Shown here one piece after another: positions 18,207 to 28,540 of a DNA stretch of 64,000 bases (position 1 is its first letter; each line of letters opens with the position of its first letter). The notes beneath the pieces were generated by a model, which made no database searches, was not told the origin of the DNA, and saw only the letters and a list, made by a program, of their open reading frames with translations. The stretch lies in assembly GCA_018402255.1 (NCBI GenBank), contig JAGYIS010000008.1, positions 186,001-250,000 on the forward strand, written 5' to 3'. A program made the position numbers and the translations under genes. Source of the DNA: Marinobacter sp. GTDB taxonomy: Bacteria; Pseudomonadota; Gammaproteobacteria; Pseudomonadales; Oleiphilaceae.

Positions 18207-18389
18207 GGTGGCCCCGGTTTCTGTTCGACGGATTCTTGTTGTTATTCAGTGGCGCTGAAAGCGCACTGAAGGGCCGCAGGGACAGCAGGACCAAGGCTGC
18301 GGTGGTTATTTGTTACACAGTGTTACTGTATGCCGGCACCGCCGGCGGATCTGTGTGACTGATCACATCTTGAGCGCGAGGGTGCGGGC

Positions 18390-19046
18390 TCAGCCCAGAG
18401 CCTGCTGGATGAGCTGCTTCTGGTGCTCGGCAAAGTCGTGAATGAGCCGTTGGCTTTTGGTGGTATCCCGCGCCATCACGGCCTTAGGCAGCTCGGCGAA
18501 GAATGTGCTGGTCTGAGCCAGCCCCTGCCGGTACCGGTCCGCGCCAAGGTAATAGGCGCGGCTGACCGCCGGTTTGAAGTTGGACAGCGCCTCGGTCAGG
18601 AACGGGTTGTCGACCACCGCACAGCAGGTTTCCATAACGTTAAAGCTGGCCTCTACCACCGCGCTGATGTCTGCCTGCGGTTGCCGGATCTGCTCGGTCA
18701 CCTGGCTGACAGAATTGAGCAATCTGTCCAGATCCGCTTCCTGCCAGCGTTCGCACAAGCGGGTTGCCAGCATCACCAGCAGGTGCATGTAAACGTCGTA
18801 GAGTTCGGCGGCGAACTTGGCATTCAACTGAGTGGCAGCGGCGCCTTTCCGGGGGATAATCTCAACCAGGTGCCAGCGTTCAAGGGTATACAGTGCCTCT
18901 TTGACGGAGGCCCGGCTGACTTTCAATTCGACCGCCAGCGGCGCCTCATGAATGCGCTCGCCAGGGCGGATCTGCCCGGTCATGATGCGTTCGGCCAGGT
19001 AGTTGGCGATTTGCTCGGCCAGGGTGTTGGGCACCTGAAAATCCAT
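18390..19046 (-). CDS. GntR-family transcriptional regulator, FCD type
   Basis: A 218-residue regulator. Winged helix at residues 5-70 (IANYLAERIMTGQIRPGERIHEAPLAVELKVSRASVKEAL) and a helical FCD effector-binding domain (about 85-210). Divergent from gloA, with about 150 bp between the starts. Target and ligand unknown; FCD regulators usually sense organic acids. No partner operon is obvious. Confidence 0.88.
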   Translation of the reverse strand: MDFQVPNTLAEQIANYLAERIMTGQIRPGERIHEAPLAVELKVSRASVKEALYTLERWHLVEIIPRKGAAATQLNAKFAAELYDVYMHLLVMLATRLCERWQEADLDRLLNSVSQVTEQIRQPQADISAVVEASFNVMETCCAVVDNPFLTEALSNFKPAVSRAYYLGADRYRQGLAQTSTFFAELPKAVMARDTTKSQRLIHDFAEHQKQLIQQALG

Positions 19047-19199
19047 AATGGCTCTCTGAAAAAATGGGCGAACCGGTCAGCCAGAGTGCTGGCTTCCGAT
19101 GGGTCGCTGAATGCGCGCCAGTTTACCATAGCCTTGAAATCCAACGCTCTTGCACTCAGGTATAAAGGTTGAACTCTCAATTTGATAAGGAAAACCACC

Positions 19200-19742
19200 A
19201 TGCCCAAGCATTTTGAGCAGGCGCCTGGCCTGCACGACGCACCGGTCCCGGAGACAGAGGGTTTTGTCTTTAACCAGACCATGATGCGCATCAAAGAGCC
19301 TGAGCGTTCGATGGATTTCTACACCCGGGTAATGGGTATGCGCCTGGTGCGCAAACTGGACTTTCCGGAGATGAAATTCACCCTGTATTTTCTGGGTTAT
19401 CTGGACGAAAAGCAGGCCCAGCTTGTACCCAATGATGATGCTCACCGCACCACATATACGTTTGGCCGGGAAGCCATGCTGGAGCTGACCCACAACTGGG
19501 GCACCGAAGAGGACCCGGACTTTGCCTACCACAATGGCAACGACCAGCCCCAGGGCTTTGGCCACATTGGCATTGCGGTACCGGACGTCTACAGCGCCTG
19601 CGAGCGCTTCGAGAAACTGGGTGTGGAGTTTGTTAAAAAACCGGACGACGGCAAAATGAAGGGCCTGGCCTTTATCAAGGACCCGGACGGCTACTGGATT
19701 GAAATCCTGCAGCCGAACATGCTGGAAAAAACCCGCAAATAG
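19200..19742 (+). CDS. gloA: Lactoylglutathione lyase (glyoxalase I)
   Basis: A 180-residue Zn-type glyoxalase I with two beta-alpha-beta-beta-beta units. Metal ligands are visible in their usual contexts: Gln in FNQTMMRI, Glu in [10 protein letters not shown], His in [11 protein letters not shown] and Glu in [10 protein letters not shown]. It converts the hemithioacetal of methylglyoxal and glutathione into S-lactoylglutathione. ATG at 19200 is preferred over TTG at 19182, whose frame includes the ATAAGG ribosome site. Confidence 0.93.
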   Translation: MPKHFEQAPGLHDAPVPETEGFVFNQTMMRIKEPERSMDFYTRVMGMRLVRKLDFPEMKFTLYFLGYLDEKQAQLVPNDDAHRTTYTFGREAMLELTHNWGTEEDPDFAYHNGNDQPQGFGHIGIAVPDVYSACERFEKLGVEFVKKPDDGKMKGLAFIKDPDGYWIEILQPNMLEKTRK

Positions 19743-19764
19743 ATCGGATCGCGCCGGCCCCGCC

Positions 19765-20709
19765 TCAGCCTTCCTGGCGGTTGCCGGGCGCCCTGCCATA
19801 ACGTGACGCGACGATCACCGCGACCGTCAGGATCACGGCCCCGGCAATGCCGATCGGCCCCAGAATTTCCCCCAGAATCAACCATGCCAGCAATGCCACA
19901 AACAGCGGCTCCAGTGTCACGATGATGCTGGAGAGCGTGGCCGGAGTGGTCTTCATCCCCGCGAAAAAGCACAGGTAACCGATACAGGTGGGCACCACGC
20001 CGATGTACAGAATCATCAACCAATGCTGGACGCCCAGAGTGCCTAAGCCGTCAAAGCCACCGCTGATGGCGACGACCGGCAACAGCAACAGTGCAGCGGT
20101 CGAAAAGCAGATGAAGGCTGTGGTGAAAACCGGCGTGCCGGCGGAGTTGTAACGGCTGGTCAGAGTGAACCCGGTGTACACAGCCGCCGCCAGCAGTGCC
20201 ACCAGAATGCCCGCCAGGCGCAGGGTGCCGGCGGTGCCCATGTCACTGATAACCAGCATACTGGTGCCAATGATCGCGGCCACAGCTGCCACGATGGTCA
20301 GCAGGCCAGGTTTTTCGCCCAGCAGCGGCGCGGCCAGGATTGCCACCAGCACCGGCGGTAAGCAGAGCGAAATCAGTGTCGCAATACCCGCACCGGTCAA
20401 ATCCACCGCGAGCAGATAGCTGCCCTGATAGAACGCCTGGAAAAGCCCCATGGCGGCCAGTGGCAACAGGGCTTTTTTGGTGAGCCCGCGCAACGAGCTC
20501 CCTGGAGCATTTTGGCCCGGATGGGTAGCTTCCAACTGGCGCTGCTCGCGGCGCATGAGCAGCCAGAAAAAGGGCAGGGCAACTACTAGCCTCAGCAGGG
20601 CAAGGGTGATGGCCGCCAGTTCGGTGCCGGTAAACAGGAATTTGGCAACAATGCCTGTAGTGCCCCAGAGCAATGCGGCCAGAGCAATGAGAAGCGCGCC
20701 TTGGATCAT
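19765..20709 (-). CDS. EamA/DMT-family transporter
   Basis: A 314-residue membrane protein with ten predicted helices in two EamA repeats (N-repeat ALLWGTTGIVAKFL; C-repeat ending IGVVPTCIGYLCFFAGM, EPLFVALLAWLILGE). Typical DMT exporters move amino acids or other metabolites outward; substrate cannot be inferred. Convergent with gloA. Confidence 0.88.
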   Translation of the reverse strand: MIQGALLIALAALLWGTTGIVAKFLFTGTELAAITLALLRLVVALPFFWLLMRREQRQLEATHPGQNAPGSSLRGLTKKALLPLAAMGLFQAFYQGSYLLAVDLTGAGIATLISLCLPPVLVAILAAPLLGEKPGLLTIVAAVAAIIGTSMLVISDMGTAGTLRLAGILVALLAAAVYTGFTLTSRYNSAGTPVFTTAFICFSTAALLLLPVVAISGGFDGLGTLGVQHWLMILYIGVVPTCIGYLCFFAGMKTTPATLSSIIVTLEPLFVALLAWLILGEILGPIGIAGAVILTVAVIVASRYGRAPGNRQEG

Positions 20710-20784
20710 GAAAAAGCCAGAGTTGGATCAACAGAAGCGGGAAAGACTAACAGCGGCAGGCGGGTGACACCAGTGGTGGGAAAT

Positions 20785-20807
20785 ACGGGCAGCAGGGCGC
20801 TGCCCGT
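20785..20807 (-). terminator. Hairpin after comEA-like gene
   Basis: ACGGGCAGC and GCTGCCCGT form a 9-bp perfect stem with an AGGGC loop, 6 bp beyond the stop at 20814 on the minus strand. Only a weak T run follows (ATTTCCC), so it is a plausible but not classical terminator. Confidence 0.55.
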
Positions 20808-20813
20808 AACGGC

Positions 20814-21086
20814 TTATTCGACGGACAAGCGCTCGGCGTTGTTTTCAACGGTGCGGGCGCCAATGCCTTTTACACTGGCCAGATCTTCTACCGACTGGAA
20901 CGGGCCGTTTTCATCGCGATAAGCAACAATGGCTTGGGCCTTGCTTTCACCAATGCCGTTCAGTGAGGCGAGTGTGGCTACATCGGCGGTGTTGATGTTG
21001 ACGGCACTTGATTCGTTGGCGTTTACAAAGCCGGTCGCCAGGGAGAAGAGCAGAACGAGGGTTGCAAGAATGCCTGTGTGCTTCAT
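20814..21086 (-). CDS. ComEA-like helix-hairpin-helix protein
   Basis: A 90-residue protein with a signal peptide (to about VNANES) and a double helix-hairpin-helix: VNINTADVATLASLNGIGESKAQAIVAYR and VEDLASVKGIGARTVENN. Single-domain periplasmic HhH proteins of this type bind incoming DNA in natural transformation or are of unknown use. About 430 bp without a gene lie upstream. Confidence 0.88.
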   Translation of the reverse strand: MKHTGILATLVLLFSLATGFVNANESSAVNINTADVATLASLNGIGESKAQAIVAYRDENGPFQSVEDLASVKGIGARTVENNAERLSVE

Positions 21087-21512
21087 TGGAGAGCTCCGTA
21101 TGTTATTTGACGTTGTTATGTTCCGTCAGGGAGACAAGCCAGTGATTAATACTGCATATGTTCGGTGTGGGTGCGGTGCGATCTGGGGGAGGGTGTTACG
21201 AAGATTGTCGAGTTAGTGCACGGAAGGGACCACTGTCCATGTAGTCCCGAAATTCCGTGGCTGACCCCTGCCTGATCCTTCAGGCTGCGCATCATCCTGA
21301 GCACTTCGTCCTTGCGGTCGTCCCTGTAGCCCTGATCCTTCGGGCAACTCCGTATTCCCTGGAGTTCTCTTCCCTGAACCAACATCCGTGCTGGCTTGTC
21401 ATCCCTGACGACGACCATTCTACGCAGGGCGGTTTCATTAATAATCGGACATCTGCCCCCTGGCGTGTGCGATATCTCTCACACGTCTGTGAGCCGCCAG
21501 GTGAACCCTAAT
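21087..21512. other. Gene-free stretch with short hairpins
   Basis: No convincing gene. It holds two related small hairpins around a GATCCTTC core, GCCTGATCCTTCAGGC (21270-21285) and GCCCTGATCCTTCGGGC (21329-21345), and a GTGTG...CACAC element near 21464-21483. It separates the comEA-like gene from the GntR regulator and shows no similarity to either neighbour. Confidence 0.5.
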
Positions 21513-22238
21513 TCATTGTTTGATCGCCACTTTTTGGGCAATTTCTTGCCCGGACTTGTGAGCCTCTGCTGCTTCTTTGATGCGCTCCATGGTGATCTCC
21601 CGTACCGCTTTCTGGCTGGTGCGGATGTGCATGGTCAGCCGGTCTGCGGCCTCGGCAGCGTGGCCGGTTCTCAGCGCCTCGAGGATCTGTGCGTGTTCCA
21701 CGTAGGTGGCGTCTACCCGGTCGTCGCGGGTAAAGTCCAGCCGCCGGATGATGCGCAGGCGGTCGGTGATTTCACGGTGTATGCGGGTCATCTCCCGGTT
21801 GCCGGCGGCGGCGACCAGGTCGCAATGAAAGCTTTCGTCGAGTGCCCGCACGGTGCTGCCCACGGCCCGCTCGGAGGGGTGGTCTGGGTTCCAGATGGCA
21901 ATCAGGGTGCGCAGGGTTTGCGGTTCTTCGGGCATGGCGCAGATTTTGTGCATGGCGGCCCGTTCCAGGGTGATCCGCAGGTCATACAGTTCTTCCACCT
22001 GCTGGAAATCAAACGGCTTGACCTGCCAGCCGCTGCGGAACAGCACGTCAACGTAGCCTTCCCGCTGCAACCGGTACAAGGCCTCGCGCACGGGGGTGCG
22101 GCTGGCGTCCAGGCGAGCACCCACGTCCCCCTCGCTGAATTTGTCCCCAGGGATCAACCGGAACTCAAAAATATCGTCCTTCAGGGCTTCATAAACCCTG
22201 TCTGCCATGGAGGCCTTTCTTTTGGTGTTTGTCGCCAT
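21513..22238 (-). CDS. GntR-family regulator, FCD type, probable urea-locus regulator
   Basis: A 241-residue regulator with an N-terminal winged helix (DRVYEALKDDIFEFRLIPGDKFSEGDVGARLDASRTPVREALYRLQ) and an FCD domain (about 90-225) with conserved Asp/His positions (ALDESFHCDLVAAAGN, EHAQILEALRTGHAAEA). It ends the urea-use locus: urea carboxylase and allophanate hydrolase lie upstream on the same strand. Paired TGTATAC palindromes in the atzF-urtA promoter region are candidate binding sites. Confidence 0.88.
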   Translation of the reverse strand: MATNTKRKASMADRVYEALKDDIFEFRLIPGDKFSEGDVGARLDASRTPVREALYRLQREGYVDVLFRSGWQVKPFDFQQVEELYDLRITLERAAMHKICAMPEEPQTLRTLIAIWNPDHPSERAVGSTVRALDESFHCDLVAAAGNREMTRIHREITDRLRIIRRLDFTRDDRVDATYVEHAQILEALRTGHAAEAADRLTMHIRTSQKAVREITMERIKEAAEAHKSGQEIAQKVAIKQ

Positions 22239-22297
22239 TTTCGAGTTTGCCCTCTTTTATTGGTGCGGGAGGCCTGTTGATTTGGAGTTCGGCTCTG

Positions 22298-22409
22298 GGC
22301 GCGGCTATCGGGGAGGCTGTTCAAAAGACGCCGTGAACCCATCCATGGGGGCTTGAGCGCAGCATCCCTGCTGCGCACACTTTTGAACAGCCTCCCCGAT
22401 AGCCACGCC
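22298..22409. repeat. Long hairpin repeat, variable-arm family (copy B)
   Basis: A perfect 24-bp inverted repeat (22303-22326 with 22381-22404), extendable to about 29 bp with one mismatch, encloses a roughly 54-bp core. Read on the minus strand, the core (GTGCGCAGCAGGGATGCTGC...GGTTCACGGCGT) matches copies A and C. Confidence 0.85.
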
Positions 22410-22529
22410 CAACTCCCTATGCCTGCAAGAGGCGTCCGCCGAGACAGTGGTGCTGGCACGTCATTCCACATCCAGTTTCAGGCAATCGTAATCGCTTTTT
22501 CCACGCCGCAATCACTGGAGCCAACCAAG

Positions 22530-22635
22530 CCGCTGTGCGGGAACCCCTCCACAGACTGTGCGCAGCAGGGATGCTGCGCCCAAGCCTACACGGACGTATT
22601 CACGGCGTGTCTGTGGAGGGGTTCCCACACAGCGG
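22530..22635. repeat. Long hairpin repeat, variable-arm family (copy C)
   Basis: A 27-bp inverted repeat with one mismatch (22530-22556 with 22609-22635) around a 52-bp core (TGTGCGCAGCAGGGATGCTG...TATTCACGGCGT). The core is close to copies A and B; the arm sequence is private to this copy. It lies 50 bp beyond the urea carboxylase stop codon and could also act as a terminator. Confidence 0.85.
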
Positions 22636-22683
22636 CGTCATCGCCGAACAAGCTGCCAGCACCATAGAAGCCCCCTCTCAAAG

Positions 22684-25600
22684 TCAGACTTCGATGCTTA
22701 GCAGAGGCTCCCCGGGAGTAACGGATTTACCGGGCTCCACATGCAAGGCGCTGATCTTGCCGGACAGGGTCGCGTTTACCTCGAACTCCATCTTCATAGC
22801 TTCTACGATCACCAATGGATCACCCTCTGCCACCGTATCACCGGGCTTCACCAGGCACTTCCAGATGTTGCCGGCAATCTCCGCACTCACCAGCTCGCCA
22901 AACCGCTCAAGGCTGGAGGCATCCACTTTCGGTGGTGCCTTCGCCAAGCGGTCCAGTTCTTCCGCTTCGCTTTCTTTCCACAAGGCCACCTCTTTAGCGT
23001 AGGCCGCTTGCTGCAGTTTGCGGAACTCGGCAATGGAATTTTCGTTGGCGTCCAGGAAGGCCTGGTGGGATTTCAGGTCGAAGGTTTCCTCTTCGATCTT
23101 GATCTCCAGCTTGCCAGCGCGGAACTGGTCGCGCATTTCGGTCAGTTCGTCTTCGGTGACCGGGTAGTAGCACACCTGGTCGAAGAACCGCAGCAGCCAG
23201 GGCGCGCCTTCGGCGAATTGTTGATTCTTCAGATACTTGTTCCAGATCGGCAGGGTTCGGCCCACCAGCTGATAGCCGCCGGGGGAGTCCATGCCGTAGA
23301 TGCACATGTAGATGCCGCCGATGCCCACGGTGCCTTCGGCGGTGTAGGTTCTGGCCGGGTTGTATTTGGAGGTGAGCAAGCGGTGCCTTGGGTCCAGGGG
23401 CACGGCACACGGAGCGCCCAGGTAAACGTCGCCCAGGCCCAGGATCAGGTAGCGGGCGGAGAACAGCACGTCGCGGACGTCGTCCCGGCTGGGCAGGCCG
23501 TTGATGCGTTGCATGAAGTCGACGTTATTGGGCAGCCAGGGTGCGGTGTCTCGCACCGACTGGCGGTATTTGTCGACGGCTTCCAGGGTGGCGCTGTCTT
23601 CGAAGGCCATGGGCAGGTGTACCACCCGGCTGCGCACTTTCAGTTCATCGGTGGCTGGCAGGGTGCGTTCCAGGTCCAGCAGGTAGGTCATCAGGGATTG
23701 CTGGGGCAGAATCCGGGAGTCGTATCGCAGCTGCAGGGAGCGAACGCCGGGCGACAGTTCCAGCAGGCCGCTGGGCTGCACGTCGGCGATGGCTTCCATC
23801 AGTGAGTGGATGCGCATGCGCGCGCCCAGATCGAGCACGTTGGCGCCGTATTCCAGCAGGATGTACTGGTCACCGGCCTGGCGGTAGGTGACTTCGGGGC
23901 GGCCGTCGGTTTCGTCCAGATGCGCGAGTATGGTGGCAGACAAGCCATTCAACGGGGCCAGGTCCGGCGTGATCAGGTTTGCGGCCGGCGGTGCCATCAG
24001 GCTCTTGATGGCGAGCTCCTGGCGTTCCGACAATTTAACCGCAGTGTCGCAATCGATGGCCACAAAGCGGATGGTGTCGCCGGGTTTTACCTGGCCTACT
24101 TTCCACAATTCGGCCTTGGCAATGGTCACCGGGCACACAAAGCCGCCCAGGCTGGGGCCGTCCTTGGTGAGGATGACCGGCATATCACCGGTAAAGTTGA
24201 TCGAGCCGATGGCGTATTCGGTGTCGTGGATGTTGGAGGGGTGCAAGCCGGCTTCGCCGCCGTCTTCACGGGTGAATTCCGGTTTCGGGCCGTTCAGGCG
24301 AATGCCCAGGCGGTTGGAGTTGTAATGCACCTCCCAGTCCTGCTCGAAGAATTTCTCGATGGATTTTTCCGAGAAGAAATCCGGGGCGCCGTGGGGGCCA
24401 TAGAGCACGCCGATTTCCCAGTGACTGGGGTAATCCGGGATCAGGTCCGGGTCGGCCGGTGCGGGGTCGTGGGTTGGTCCCGGTGTGGTGCAGGCGGGCA
24501 ACTCCAGCTGGCTGATGCCCAGCATGTCGCCCGGGCGCAAAGGCCGGCCGCCGTGGCCGCCGAACTGGCCGAGGGCAAAGGTGGAACGACTGCCCAGGTA
24601 CACCGGCACGTCAAAACCGCCACGCACGGCCAGGTAAGTACGGCAACCCCTGATGGCCTTGCCGACGGCCAGCACCTGGCCGGCTTTGACGGTGATGGGT
24701 TTCCAGAATTCGACGGCCTTATTGTCCAGGGTGGCTTCGGTCAGGGCGCCGGTTAGCGCTACTACCGAATCCTTGTGGAACTTCAGGCTGGGGCCGATCA
24801 GTGTCGCCTCCAGGCCAGCGGCGTCGTTGTGGTTACCGACAATCCGGTTGGCGATGCGGAAGGCGTAATCGTCCATCGGGCCACTGGGCGGCACGCCGAT
24901 GTTCCAGTAGCCAACGCGACCGGGGTAATCCTGCACCGTGGTGTAGGTGCCGGGTTTGACGATTTCGGCCACCGAGGGTTTGAATTCGAAGCTCTCCAGC
25001 GCGCGGGTAGACACCACGCCCTCGGCAAAGCTCTTTTGAGCGACCACCTGGCGCAGGTAGTCCAGGTTGGTGGCGATGCCCATCAGGCGGGTTTCGGCCA
25101 GGGCGGCTTTCAATTTGGCCAGGGCATCGGCGCGGTCTGTGCCGTGTACGATCAGCTTGGCGATCATCGGATCGTAGTGGGCGGAAACCTCACTGCCGTT
25201 TTCCACCCAGGTGTCGACCCGCACGCCGTCCTCCGGCCAGTACACATCGGTCAGCTCACCGGGGGAGGGCTGGAAATCCTTGAGCGGGTCTTCCGCGTAA
25301 ATGCGCACCTCCATGGAGGCGCCGTTAAGTTCCGGCTGGAAGCTGGCCAGATCCGGGCTTTCGCCGGCGGCAATCTTCAGCATCCACTCGATCAGGTCCA
25401 GACCGGTGACAGACTCGGTGACCGGGTGCTCTACCTGTAAGCGGGTATTCACTTCCAGAAAGTAGAACTCGTCCCGCTCTTCGTCATAGATGTATTCCAC
25501 GGTGCCGGCGGAGCGGTAATTCACCGATTGCCCGAGCGACACGGCCGCATCCAGCATGGCCTGGCGCGTGGTGGCTGGCAGGTTGGGGGCCGGGGTTTCT

Positions 25601-26317
25601 TCCACCACCTTCTGGTTGCGGCGCTGCAGGGAGCAATCCCGTTCCCCCAGGGCGACCACGTTGCCGTGGCCATCGCCGAACATCTGCACTTCCACATGGC
25701 GGGCCCGGGCGATGAAGCGCTCCAGGAACACGCCGCTGTCGTTGAAAAAGCTCTGGCCCTGGCGGCGCACGGTTTCAAAAGCGTCCCGCAGTTCGCTGAT
25801 CGCTGTTGCAGCGGGTCAGGCCGATGCCGCCACCGCCGGCGGTGCTTTTCAGCATCACCGGATAGCCCAGGCGCTCGGCGGTTTGCAGGGCTTCGTCCAG
25901 GCTTTCCAGCAGACCACTGCCCGGGGCCAGGGGCACGCCGGCGGCTTCCGCCAGTTCCCGGGCCCGGTGCTTCAGGCCAAATTCGCGCATTTGGGTGGGC
26001 GTGGGGCCGATAAACACAATGCCTTCGGCTTCGCAGGTTTCGGCAAAGTCGGCGTTTTCGGACAAAAAGCCGTAGCCGGGAATGATGGCTTCCGCGCCGG
26101 TCTGTTTGGCGGCGGCCAGAATCTGGACCTTGTCCAGATAGGTTTCGCTGGCGCCTTTGCCCACCAGGGCTACAGCCTCATCGGCACTGCTGACGTGCAG
26201 GCTGTGGCGATCTTCGTGAGAGTGGACGGCGACGCTGGCCACGCCCATGGCCTTGAGGGTGCGGATGGTGCGGACGGCGATTTCGCCTCGGTTGGCGATG
26301 AGTACTTTTTTGAACAT
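22684..26317 (-). pseudogene. Urea carboxylase, one frameshift
   Basis: Two frames together give a protein of about 1,208 aa. Start 26317: [19 protein letters not shown], biotin-carboxylase N-terminus, ATP-grasp Gly loop [10 protein letters not shown]. After one extra base near 25797 the other frame continues VRRQGQSFFNDSGVFLERFI, then EVNTRLQVEHPVTE. Next is a KipI/KipA-like carboxyltransferase region (about 480-1080) and a C-terminal biotinyl domain with the Lys in VEAMKMEFEV. Removing the C after GAT-CAG restores the frame ([11 protein letters not shown]). It carboxylates urea to allophanate with ATP and bicarbonate. Whether the frameshift is real is unclear. Confidence 0.9.
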
Positions 26318-26340
26318 GTTGTTTGATCTCCGGAGTTAGT

Positions 26341-26424
26341 GGGGTCAGACCCGTGGAGTCTGACCCCGAATCGCGACTTGGGCGGCTAATCCCTGGGTGG
26401 GGTCTGACCCGCGGGTCAGACCCC
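26341..26424. repeat. Two GGGGTCAGACCC-type palindromic repeats
   Basis: Two hairpins, GGGGTCAGACCC...GTCTGACCCC (26341-26367) and GGGGTCTGACCC...GGTCAGACCCC (26399-26424), lie between the allophanate hydrolase stop and the urea carboxylase start. This REP-like element is common in proteobacteria. Here it could form processing or attenuation hairpins inside the operon. Confidence 0.8.
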
Positions 26425-26432
26425 GATGCGCA

Positions 26433-28269
26433 TCATTGGGTGGCAGCTCCCGATTTGATGAAGGCGCGCCAGCCGCCGAATTCGGTGACGTCTCTGGCGC
26501 CGGTGAAGCCGTAGCCTTCGCAGATGAAGCCGTTTACCCAGCGGCCGTCGGCGAGCTCTACATTGCCGATGCCGAGTGGGGCAGGGATCAGGTCAACGAA
26601 GGAGCCAAACTCCGAGGCGGCCATTTCCCAGACTTCCAGCACGATCTCGGCGCCGTCTTGCTCTACCCGTTTCAGGCCCGGTTTCGGTGGGGTGGTGTTG
26701 GGCAGGGCATAAAGGCGGTAATTCGCCGTGGTGGTGGTTTGCTCCAGCAACCGGCCCCGGCGTTCGGTCAGCTGAGTGTTCAGGGGCATACCCGACAAAT
26801 GCGCGCCTACCACCGCAACCTGCACCATGGGCACGGCGGGTTGGTAAGTGGCCACTTCCTCGGGCCGGGGCTTGTCTGTTGCACCCAGGGGCGTTGGGTG
26901 GGCGTTCAGCCATTGGCTGGCCAGGGTTTGCAGTTCGCGGTCTTTCCAGGCGCCGCTGATCAGCGTTACGCCGAAGGGCAGGCCGTCGTCGCGGAAGCCG
27001 GCGGGCACCGCCAGGGCGCACAAATCCGCCAGATTCACGAAGTTGGTGTAGGTGCCCAGCTGGCTGTTGAGCTCCACCGGGTTGGCGTTCACCGCATCGA
27101 TGGTGGGCGCGATGGGGGCCGTGGGCACCAGCAGACCGTCTATTTCCGACAGCAACGTATCGATCTGGCGCACCAATTCTTCTTTGCGGTATTGGGCTTT
27201 AAAGGTAGCTGTGGCGCTGAACTTGCCGGCGTTGCTGATGATGCTCCGCACTGTGGTGTTTATGTCTGCGGCGTGGTTGGCCATAAAGTCTTCCACTGCC
27301 GCGTGGCGCTCGGCCACCCAGGGGCCTTCATAGAGCAGCGCGGCCAGTTCCAGCATGGGGGTGAAATCCAGCGGCACCAGTTCAATGCCGGCGGTGTCCA
27401 GCTGGCGCCATTGGCTGAGCGCCGTGTTCCAGGCAGCTTCCGCCTGCTGATCACCAAAAACCGGGGTTGTCCGGGATCGCCAGCCGCTGAACCGGGCCGG
27501 AACGGCGAATGGCCGGGGCATCCAGTGGCAAAGCGGTGGGGGCTTTACGGGAATAGGCATCGGCGGGCTCAAAGCCACTAATACAGTCGGCCACCAGCGC
27601 CGCATCGTTAATGGTCAGGCCGAACACCGACACGCAATCCAATGACCGGCACGCCGGCACCACACCTTCAATGCTGAACAGGCCTTTGGTGGGTTTCAGC
27701 CCCACCAGATTATTCAGCCCGGCCGGCACGCGGCCCGAGCCGGCGGTATCCGTACCCAGGGAAAACGGCACCAGGCCACGGGCCACCACAGAGGCAGAAC
27801 CAGAGCTGGAGCCGCCGCTGATCACCTTCTTGTTAAAGCTGTTAGACACCGCCCCATAAGGCGAGCGGGTGCCCACCAGGCCGGTGGCGAACTGGTCCAG
27901 GTTGGTTTTGCCAATCAGTACCGCGCCGGCGGCTTTGAGCTTGCGCACCACAGCAGCGTCTTGTTCCGGTTGGTAAGCAAAGGCCGGGCAGCCGGCGGTG
28001 GTGGCCAGGCCTGCGAGGTCGATGTTGTCTTTGATGGCGAATGGAATGCCATACAGGGGCAGCTGGCCCAGATCGCCATCCACGCTTTCCAGGCGCTCAG
28101 ACAACTCCACCATGGCGCTGTTCAGTGCCGGGTCATCCAGCCGGGCAATCCAGGCGTTGTCGTTGTCGTCCAGATAATCCAGCAGCTTGCTGATCAGGGC
28201 TTCTGGCTCCGCGCCATCCTTATAGGCTTGCTGCCAGTCCGCAATCGTCCATCCGAGAGTGGTGGGCAT
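26433..28269 (-). pseudogene. atzF: Allophanate hydrolase, one frameshift
   Basis: An amidase-signature protein of about 611 aa in two frames. The N-terminal frame (28269 to about 27455) has the Lys-Ser-Ser triad context: GIPFAIKDNID, VISGGSSSGSASVVARG and SLGTDTAGSGRVPAG. The C-terminal frame resumes at VFGDQQAEAAW and includes the small C-terminal domain (VGAHLSGMPLN, GYGFTGARDVTEFGGW). One extra C in a CCCC run near 27462 explains the shift. It hydrolyses allophanate to ammonia and CO2, completing the urea carboxylase route. A sigma-54-type promoter lies just upstream. Confidence 0.9.
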
Positions 28270-28293
28270 GGGTTGTCCTCATGTGTGGTCAAA

Positions 28294-28307
28294 CTTGTAT
28301 ACATGAG
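28294..28307. promoter_or_regulatory. TGTATAC palindrome, probable GntR operator at atzF transcription start
   Basis: CTTGTATACATGAG contains the palindrome TGTATACA. It covers the transcription start expected from the sigma-54-type element at 28311-28327 on the minus strand, a good place for repression. The matching site is at 28494-28505. Confidence 0.5.
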
Positions 28308-28310
28308 TAT

Positions 28311-28327
28311 TGGCAAGGCCCGTGCCA
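28311..28327 (-). promoter_or_regulatory. Sigma-54-type promoter for atzF-urea carboxylase
   Basis: On the minus strand TGGCACG-GGCC-TTGC matches the -24/-12 consensus (TGGCAYR-N4-TTGC) exactly, with -24 GG at 28326-28325 and -12 GC at 28314-28313. Transcription would start near 28301, leaving a leader of about 30 nt before the ATG at 28269. Confidence 0.7.
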
Positions 28328-28404
28328 TTCAGTCCGAACAATCAAATAAATCAATAAAAACAAATAGATAGCTATTTTCTCATGATGGGCGCCTGTTTTC
28401 TGCC

Positions 28405-28421
28405 TGCACCACAGGGGAGCA
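28405..28421. promoter_or_regulatory. NtrC-like enhancer site
   Basis: TGCACC-ACAGG-GGAGCA differs by one base from the NtrC consensus TGCACC-N5-GGTGCA. It lies about 90 bp upstream of the minus-strand sigma-54 element and about 130 bp upstream of the plus-strand one. A weaker half-match (GGCACCAAAATCAGGCC) follows at about 28436-28452. Confidence 0.6.
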
Positions 28422-28493
28422 CAAACCCCCTGAAAGGCACCAAAATCAGGCCTTAATCTCCAGAAAACTCTCGCTAATCTCAGGGTCTGTTAG

Positions 28494-28505
28494 CTTGTAT
28501 ACTAG
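28494..28505. promoter_or_regulatory. Second TGTATAC palindrome in the divergent region
   Basis: CTTGTATACTAG shares CTTGTATAC with the 28294-28307 site and lies about 35 bp upstream of the plus-strand sigma-54-like element before urtA. Candidate operator for the GntR/FCD regulator at 21513-22238. Confidence 0.45.
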
Positions 28506-28540
28506 ATAAGTTATTGTTTGTGTTGTGATTTATGGTGAGT

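Noticed and set aside
18354..18367. TGTGACTGATCACA as a CRP/Vfr or FNR site
   Set aside because: The palindrome is clear, but the spacer is 4 nt (CRP needs 6) and the half-sites are not FNR-like. With no gene clearly dependent on it, I left it out as a feature.
21146..21418. 90-aa minus-strand frame
   Set aside because: No ribosome site, no domain, and the sequence is made of small hairpins.
22684..25440. Long plus-strand frames opposite urea carboxylase
   Set aside because: High-GC antisense frames without domains, within a clearly conserved gene.
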